Shown: positions 58,396 through 64,000 of the stretch, one piece after another
Layout of the letters: each line of letters starts with the position of its first letter
Numbering within the stretch: position 1 is the stretch's first letter
Assembly: GCA_964036045.1 (NCBI GenBank)
Contig: OZ038383.1
Coordinates: 8,448,430 to 8,512,429 of the forward strand
DNA: 64,000 bases
Direction: 5' to 3'
DNA from: Eutreptiella sp. 'Long Island Sound 2002'
Taxonomy: Eukaryota > Euglenozoa > Euglenophyceae > Eutreptiales > Eutreptiaceae
Made by a program: the position numbers and the translations under genes
The notes under the pieces: model-generated
What the model was told of the DNA's origin: nothing
Database searches by the model: none
Seen by the model: only the letters and a program-made list of their open reading frames with translations

Positions 58396-58602
58396 TGTGA
58401 CGACATTGAAAATGTGCCTATGGTATGTCGCGTGTGTGCTCAACAGGTGTACGTTTGGGATGAGGGCCACAATATGTCCGAAGCGTGCCGAATGCTCAAC
58501 ATGGAGATGTTGCAAATATGTTTGCAGAGTTTTGGTACCATGCATCCACATGCAAATTGTTGCTGTCCAGTCCAGAAATTCGATGAGTTGATTCATGCCT
58601 AA
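58396..58602 (+). CDS. Candidate terminal exon, Cys-rich protein
   Basis: Acceptor tagcaacattcgtgcag, then 68 codons in phase 0 to TAA. It contains CRVCAQQ, a Met-rich helix (CRMLNMEMLQICLQ) and HPHANCCCP, so possibly metal-binding. No family is recognised. A second frame is also open. Confidence 0.3.
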   Translation, partial: CDDIENVPMVCRVCAQQVYVWDEGHNMSEACRMLNMEMLQICLQSFGTMHPHANCCCPVQKFDELIHA

Positions 58603-58942
58603 GGCTGAAAAAAAGCAGGGTCAGCGTGGTTATAGGAAGAAGTGAGCTCACCGCAAGAGGTGGCGGAGAGGATGAAGTTCAGTCCGATGGATCGCATCCC
58701 TCCTGCTTTGCACAAGCACATCAAATGCCTTGTCCAATCAGCAAGAAAACCTTTCCGTGACAGCTGAGACCAGGACTTCATTCAGGAGAGCAAAAATGCG
58801 CAACAAAAGACATTGCCAAACATTACATCAGGAAGGTAGCGGTGCAGGGTGAGGCTGGCAAGACAGAGGGGTCTGGGCTGGTCCTGGAAGAAGAACTTGG
58901 GCTTGGCAGGGCCTGATGGAAGGCCTTGTCCGGTGACAGCTG

Positions 58943-61900
58943 TCAGGGCGAGGTCAACACCGCTACCAGAGGGTTTGGCAATGCAACACCAGTCTGGAAA
59001 CCCCTAAGGGTCTCCAAGATAAGGCTCACCAATGGGAAAGGCTGGGCGGCAGCATGCTGTCTGCGCAAGACAGAGAGTATAATGCTCTGCCTACCTTTAA
59101 TATTGCGTCCTGGCACAACAGCAACCAAAAATATGCAACAACGGAAGCTCACTGTATCACATCCTGCATCACTGTATCACTGTATCACAGCAGGTGCATG
59201 GTGCGTGGTACTGTCTGGAGACAAGAACTCTGTATTGCAGCAACCCTACGAGGTCCTCATGAAGTACAGCATCAAGATGGCGAACTGGTCCCGAGTGATC
59301 TTATTGGAATAGCGTGCGGAATCCTGAAAAGCCGTTTGGCAAGGAGAATGGGGGCATTGAGTCACAGAGGATGATCCTGTGCTTGCGCATGGGACATGGT
59401 TGTATGGGCACGACATGGCACAGACCTGACAGCAAATTGTTGGCAGGGCATATGGAAACAAGAGAACGAAACAAGTCGTTGCAGACGGGTGGCTGCCTAC
59501 CTTCCATGATGTTGTTTTTCTTTGGTACGGCGCCTTTAGGCGCTGACCATGGCATATGTTTACCCAGCCCCACATGGAGTACAAAATGCGGCAGAACCAG
59601 GAGGATTCCCTGGAGGATTGGATTGGATTGGGTTGGAGGTTCGCGCTTTCTGGAAGGGCCATCCCGGAGTCACAGGCCACACGGCCAACTAAGCCCTTGA
59701 CTCTCCCATGCAAACGGCCCCTTACGCCCAGGGGCCCAAAGCCGGTGCCACCTGCCACATGAGAGCCCAAAGCCGGTCCTCCACCCTGAAGGGCAGAGGG
59801 GGGGGTCCGGAAGGATACTTTGGGCAGCCGGCCGAAAGAGCCCCTGCCAAAAGAGGTGGAAAAAGGGTTGCCCGACATTGAAACTTGCGTCCACGTATAA
59901 GAATAAGATCAAAACATGCAAAAGGTTTTCGCAAAATTTTCCTTCGCCCTGCATTCAATTTCTTGCAAGGTCATCTCTGTCATTTCTCCTAATGGCAATC
60001 AATCATGATGTGGCGGAACGAGGAGTCTCAATCCTCTTTTGCTCGTTGCTCCAAAAGCAAAGAGAATTTGCTGAACCCCCCCCTCTACAACCCGCACTCA
60101 TCCCGAATTTCCGTCTTGCACACAGCCCTGAAAAGCAGCATCTGCCCACGCTGATGCTGACTCACCTTCACATTTCCAGATTCAAAGGGATGGCTTGTCG
60201 AGACAAAGTGAAGTGCGCCCATGCTATGTGACATCTGGCAGCAGGCAGATAGATATGAAGATCATGGGACAAAGCGATGCTACAGTCGGAGCTTGCCCAC
60301 ATCACAGCCGTTTGTGTCATATTGCATGACCATCTACATCATCAAAAATGTATTGTTAAAATTGAGGACCAAAATGTCAGCACACTGCAGCAGGCCAGAA
60401 CAAAGCCTTCACCTCAAGAAGCCATTTAAGGTTTACTGGCAGCTGCAATGGGGCTGGGCCCACTGAAACTTGTGTGCTGCCATGTGGCAAAATTGCAAAG
60501 ATGGCCCAAAACGGTCAAAGGGGACTCCGGTGCGGGTTCCAGCACTGGAAGGGGTTCAAGAGTCGTCAAAGAGAACACTCGAACTCCGCAGAGCGCCAGC
60601 CGGCCAGTAACTGCGATTGGTCATCGGCCAACAGGCGTCGGTTAAGCGCCAACCTCCATCGGTTGAGTGTCACTGCCGTCGGTTAAACGGATCCTGCCAC
60701 CAATAACCTCGGGCCGTCGTTAGTGGGAAAAACATATCTCGTTCCTAAACGACACCCTGGGAATGACCCAAGGTGGGACAACAGGTTTTGCCATCTATCT
60801 CAGAATCCTCTCGAGACCAAAGGGTCCATTCTTGGGAAACAAATGATGAGGAAACATCAGAGTTCACTGCACTTTTCCCTCGATCGACCCAGTCAACCCT
60901 CCAACCGTCACTGCTATGTGCGATGTGCAGGCCTGTGCAAAGATTGACCGCAAGATCCCAGTCCCAGGCTCACCACTGCATTCCATGCAATGCAAATCAC
61001 CGTTCTACATGTGGTGATGGAGTGCTCAATGCACCCCAGGGCACAGAAGTACCCAGAAATTCGCCACACAAGGCCATTGCCCTGCTTTGAAAAAATCTGC
61101 AAGATTTGTTTCCCGCGGCAAGTTGGAGTTCCAATCGATCCACCACCAAGTTTCTGGACGTACCTTATGAACCCCAGGAGATGCGAGTCCGAATCAACAC
61201 GTAGCACTGTCACCTTTCCTTCCGACGCCTGCCCTAGAATGCATACCTTGCTGCAGGTATTCCTGAGGGCGGACTCTATCGCCTGATCTGCCGTGTCCAA
61301 ACCATAATCATCCAATCTGGAATAGATCTCTCTGACTTGATCCACAGTCAAGTAGCCTTTGCGCTCGACATCATAGAGCTCAAAAATCTTTCGCAGTTCT
61401 CCCTGCCATCACCGACATGGCGTACGCGAAGGTCCATTGAGTGCATGCATATCCACACACAGAAGCCAACTGAGTCCCCTTTTCTTCTGCACCTTGCTGA
61501 GGTAAAACCCTTTTTCCCGAACGCTGTCGGCCAGTGTGACCGTGGGTTCTCTTCCACACGCTGATTATGAGGCAGACCACAGAGAGGCTGAGACAGAGAC
61601 CAGTGACGCGCACGCATGCAGATGAATGTGGTGAAAAGAGTGTAGTGCGCCATTCTCTTGTATCCATCCATACATAATACAAGAACAGCCCTGTGTCAGG
61701 AAACCATCTTGACGGGGGCCAATCCATCAGTGTACGCACAGGCACGCGACCAAAGGAAAGAGGCATCTGCACTGAAGAACATAGCCATGCGTCGAAGCAT
61801 ACATCAATACACACAGGCACAGCAGCAGCCATCTACAGACGTCAGCAAACATTCGAAGATACTTGGGCATCGAGAATCCTACACAACACACCGGATCCAT

Positions 61901-62250
61901 GACACCTGCCCCAATATTCAAAGCGTTGTCTCCGTTACTTTCCTCTGAAAGCGCAGCTTCTGGGATACCCTGCCGGTAGTGTTTCAACTTCCACTCCAGA
62001 TCTGTCTCCTTCTTGCGCCTCAGGTGCTCCGGAAGCTCAGAATCCTATATGAGCATCACAACATAAACCTCGGCTGTATGTATGCAGTTGTAAGTAAGGG
62101 GTCATTTGCTGCACAATGAGGCCAAAATGACCCCATTTGTCTCACCATTGCTCGGCACACAGCATTTGCGCAAATGATGTACACTTCATTTCTTCTACAT
62201 AATTGTGGCCACTCATGTTCAACCCGTACTGGGCATTGTTGATTATGCAT
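58943..62250 (-). CDS. EF-hand-type protein, multi-exon
   Basis: The best-supported exons are 62044-61906, 61560-61493 and 61402-61247. Acceptors are ctcatatag, cctcataatcag and gtgatggcag; donors are GGGCAG|GTGTCA, AGCAAG|GTGCAG and AGCAAG|GTATGC. Phases agree (1, 0, 0). The first exon is charged and helical (LRRKKETDLEWKLKHYRQ). The third has an EF-hand helix-loop-helix: LRKIFELYDVERKGYLTVDQVREIYSRL, with Asp and Gly in the loop but Gln at position 12 instead of Glu, so calcium binding may be weak. Further exons probably belong here: 62250-62147 upstream (donor GCAATG|GTGAGA), and 59323-59250 (KITRDQFAILMLYFM, the second half of another EF-hand), 59060-59030 and 58993-58943 (TGA) downstream. 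Exons between 61247 and 59323 are not resolved. EF-hand proteins are calcium sensors; no more specific role can be given. Confidence 0.6.
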
Positions 62251-63359
62251 TTGATACCCTTCTCCAAGAGAGTGCTCCGGGAGAGTACTAACCTCCCCTC
62301 ACAAAATCTACACCCCGGGGTACAGATTGGCAAAACACTCAGTAAGGCCAAGGGGTAATAAACTTTGGGGGGGTGCTGCACATTGTTTGTCCCTTGCCAT
62401 TCACTTTTGTTTTGTGTTGATCGCAGGGAATATTCAGATTCTGATTTGAATCTGATTGTGAACTGCAAGAGGTAAACTCTGGACTTGATGACCTTTCTGA
62501 TGAACCTGCAATGTCAAGACACAAGCTCATTTCTTTCTTCAGGAGACCTGCACAGTAGTGCTGAAACCGTAGCCTGGATTTGGTCATATTCCATTTCTTG
62601 TAGATGGCTTAGGGAGAAAAACTTTGGCAAAACAGCCATTAAGCCTGGGGGGAGTTATAAATTTGTGGGGGGGTCAACAATTAAGGGGGGGGGGGGGGGC
62701 TACAGTTGTGGTACCTATTCCAGAGATGTTGCCAGCGGTACAAGGACACAAGGATGTCGTTGTTGGAGGGAAGGACCTCGGTGGTTGTGGGTCAGGTTGT
62801 GGAGTTTAGGGGGAAAAAGGGCTCCAGTGTTGGGGGTTGTTTGCTTACTATGGTGGGGTGCCGTGTCACTCTGGTGGTATGGCGGCCAGAACTGCTTGTT
62901 GCGGGGTCCATATCCACGTGCCCCATGCCCTGTGCCCCATGCCCCATGCGTGGCTCTCATAGCTGGGGCATCCAGGAGTGCGTCTCTGACTTCTTTGATT
63001 TGGGTGAAGAGCTATTTTGCTAGTGTGCTGTTTTGTAGCAACTTGAATGCATAGTGATTATTTCAAGTATTTGCAGTTGCAGTATGAGGTTGATCCCTTC
63101 CTGTGCTTTTGTTGTGCCTTGTAAACTTACCGAAAACTTGTTTGGGGTGTTTTTTTTTTGTGGGCATGCTTGTGGTTGCTCTTGAAGCCCCCTTGAGGTG
63201 TGTGATTGACTACAGGTTGACCCCCTGAGGATGCAAGGGCAAGGCAAAGCCAAGCGTCCGGTCCCACTGGGTTTCAGGTGCTCGTGAGGAGCTCCTGCCC
63301 CTTTGGCCCCAGGAGGGCAGCTAGCAGGGCTGCATGGCCGGAGCTGTCCCAAAGGGGGA
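62251..63359. other. Probable 5' exons of the EF-hand gene, then no supported gene
   Basis: At 62485-62600 on the minus strand two frames are both protein-like (EMEYDQIQATVSALL, and RLRFQHYCAGLLKKEM); one may be an early exon. A G-run lies at about 62687. Beyond that nothing is recognised. Confidence 0.25.
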
Positions 63360-63790
63360 AGGGGGGCAGGGGGGAGGGGGGTAGAAAAAATTTTTTGGTT
63401 CCAGCGTATAGCTTTTTTTTTTCAGGGGGTACCCCCGGAGGAGGGGGGGGGGGGGGGGGGGACGAAAATTTTTTTGCATAAAAGCTTTTTCCGGACCCCA
63501 AAACCTGAAATCACCTCGCAGAGGTTGCTAGATCAAAGCCAGGCAGGCGTATATAGGGGGAAAACGCCACATACCCCCCCATTTTGGCCTTTTTGGGCCT
63601 ATTCGCGTACCCTACCCCAAGGGGTTGAATTGTTAGTTTAACCCCTTGTAAAATCATTATTTTGTCCAATAAACGCATCCCCCAATGAGTTTTTGCTCCG
63701 GACCCCCCAGACTCCCCCCACTTGAAACCCACTTTTTTCAGGTTTTCAGGGAGGTGGGGGGGGTTGGGGGTGGGGGGGGGGGGGGTTCAA
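63360..63790. repeat. G-rich, A/T-run-rich repeat region
   Basis: G-runs of 9-18 at 63356-63375, 63446-63462 and 63757-63784, alternating with aaaaaattttttgg-type blocks. In style it matches the dispersed G-rich repeats at 37.2 and 56.3 kb, though I cannot align it to them end to end. Confidence 0.45.
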
Positions 63791-64000
63791 AAATGTCGAA
63801 AAAAATGACCCCCCCTTTTTTTGGGTCGAAAATCATGAATCTTTTGATTTTTTTCGATTTTGAGCCGAAAAAGTGTTCCCGGGTCCCGACTCTATGGGGT
63901 TTGTATGGGGCGGAGTGGGACGAGCGCTGATGCAGTTTATGCACTTTCCAGCCATTTTTGGTATGTTGGCAGTTTTGGCGACCTCGGTGACCCCGTGGTA

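Overview
The window looks like nuclear DNA of a photosynthetic protist, most likely an alga with a secondary (complex) plastid. It is not bacterial. The few convincing genes are split into short exons with ordinary GT..AG introns that keep the reading frame. There are no operons, and most of the DNA is repeats. Interstitial CCCTAA/TTAGGG telomere-type repeats are present. One intronless gene encodes an Hcf106/TatB-type thylakoid translocase subunit behind a signal-peptide-like leader and a second hydrophobic segment, the pattern of plastid proteins that cross extra membranes. I cannot name the lineage (chlorarachniophyte, dinoflagellate-like and euglenid-like hosts are all possible). || Layout. 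0-10 kb: a K+-channel-tetramerisation (BTB/T1) gene fragment, a diverged copy of a 1.1-kb repeat, a 1.15-kb satellite of 8-bp units, and two or three uncharacterised genes. 10.34-24.27 kb: a near-identical tandem array F-T-F-T-F. F is about 2.05 kb with a decayed ORF. T is about 3.89 kb, has inverted arrays at its ends and encodes a 509-aa Ulp1/C48-type cysteine protease, probably from a mobile element. 25.5-26.3 kb: a minisatellite related to one inside T. 26-30 kb: AT-richer, no gene I can support. 30.4-36.3 kb: the densest gene cluster, all on the minus strand, with two rhodanese-domain genes and two uncharacterised multi-exon genes whose exon phases agree. 37-43.6 kb and 50.2-51.5 kb: dispersed repeats, three direct and one inverted copies of a 1.1-kb element with short terminal inverted repeats set in telomere-like DNA. 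Between them, at 43.6-50.2 kb, lie a Cys/His-rich gene, a small gene and the Hcf106-like gene. 52-64 kb: poly-G-rich repeats, a possible hAT-transposase remnant, a frameshifted ORF, and a multi-exon EF-hand gene. || The genes do not form a visible pathway. The exon models were built by eye from acceptor/donor sites and phase. They are reliable where a domain is recognised (BTB, rhodanese, EF-hand, Ulp1, Tat) and tentative elsewhere. Long forward ORFs inside minisatellites, and many ORFs in GC-rich stretches, are chance.
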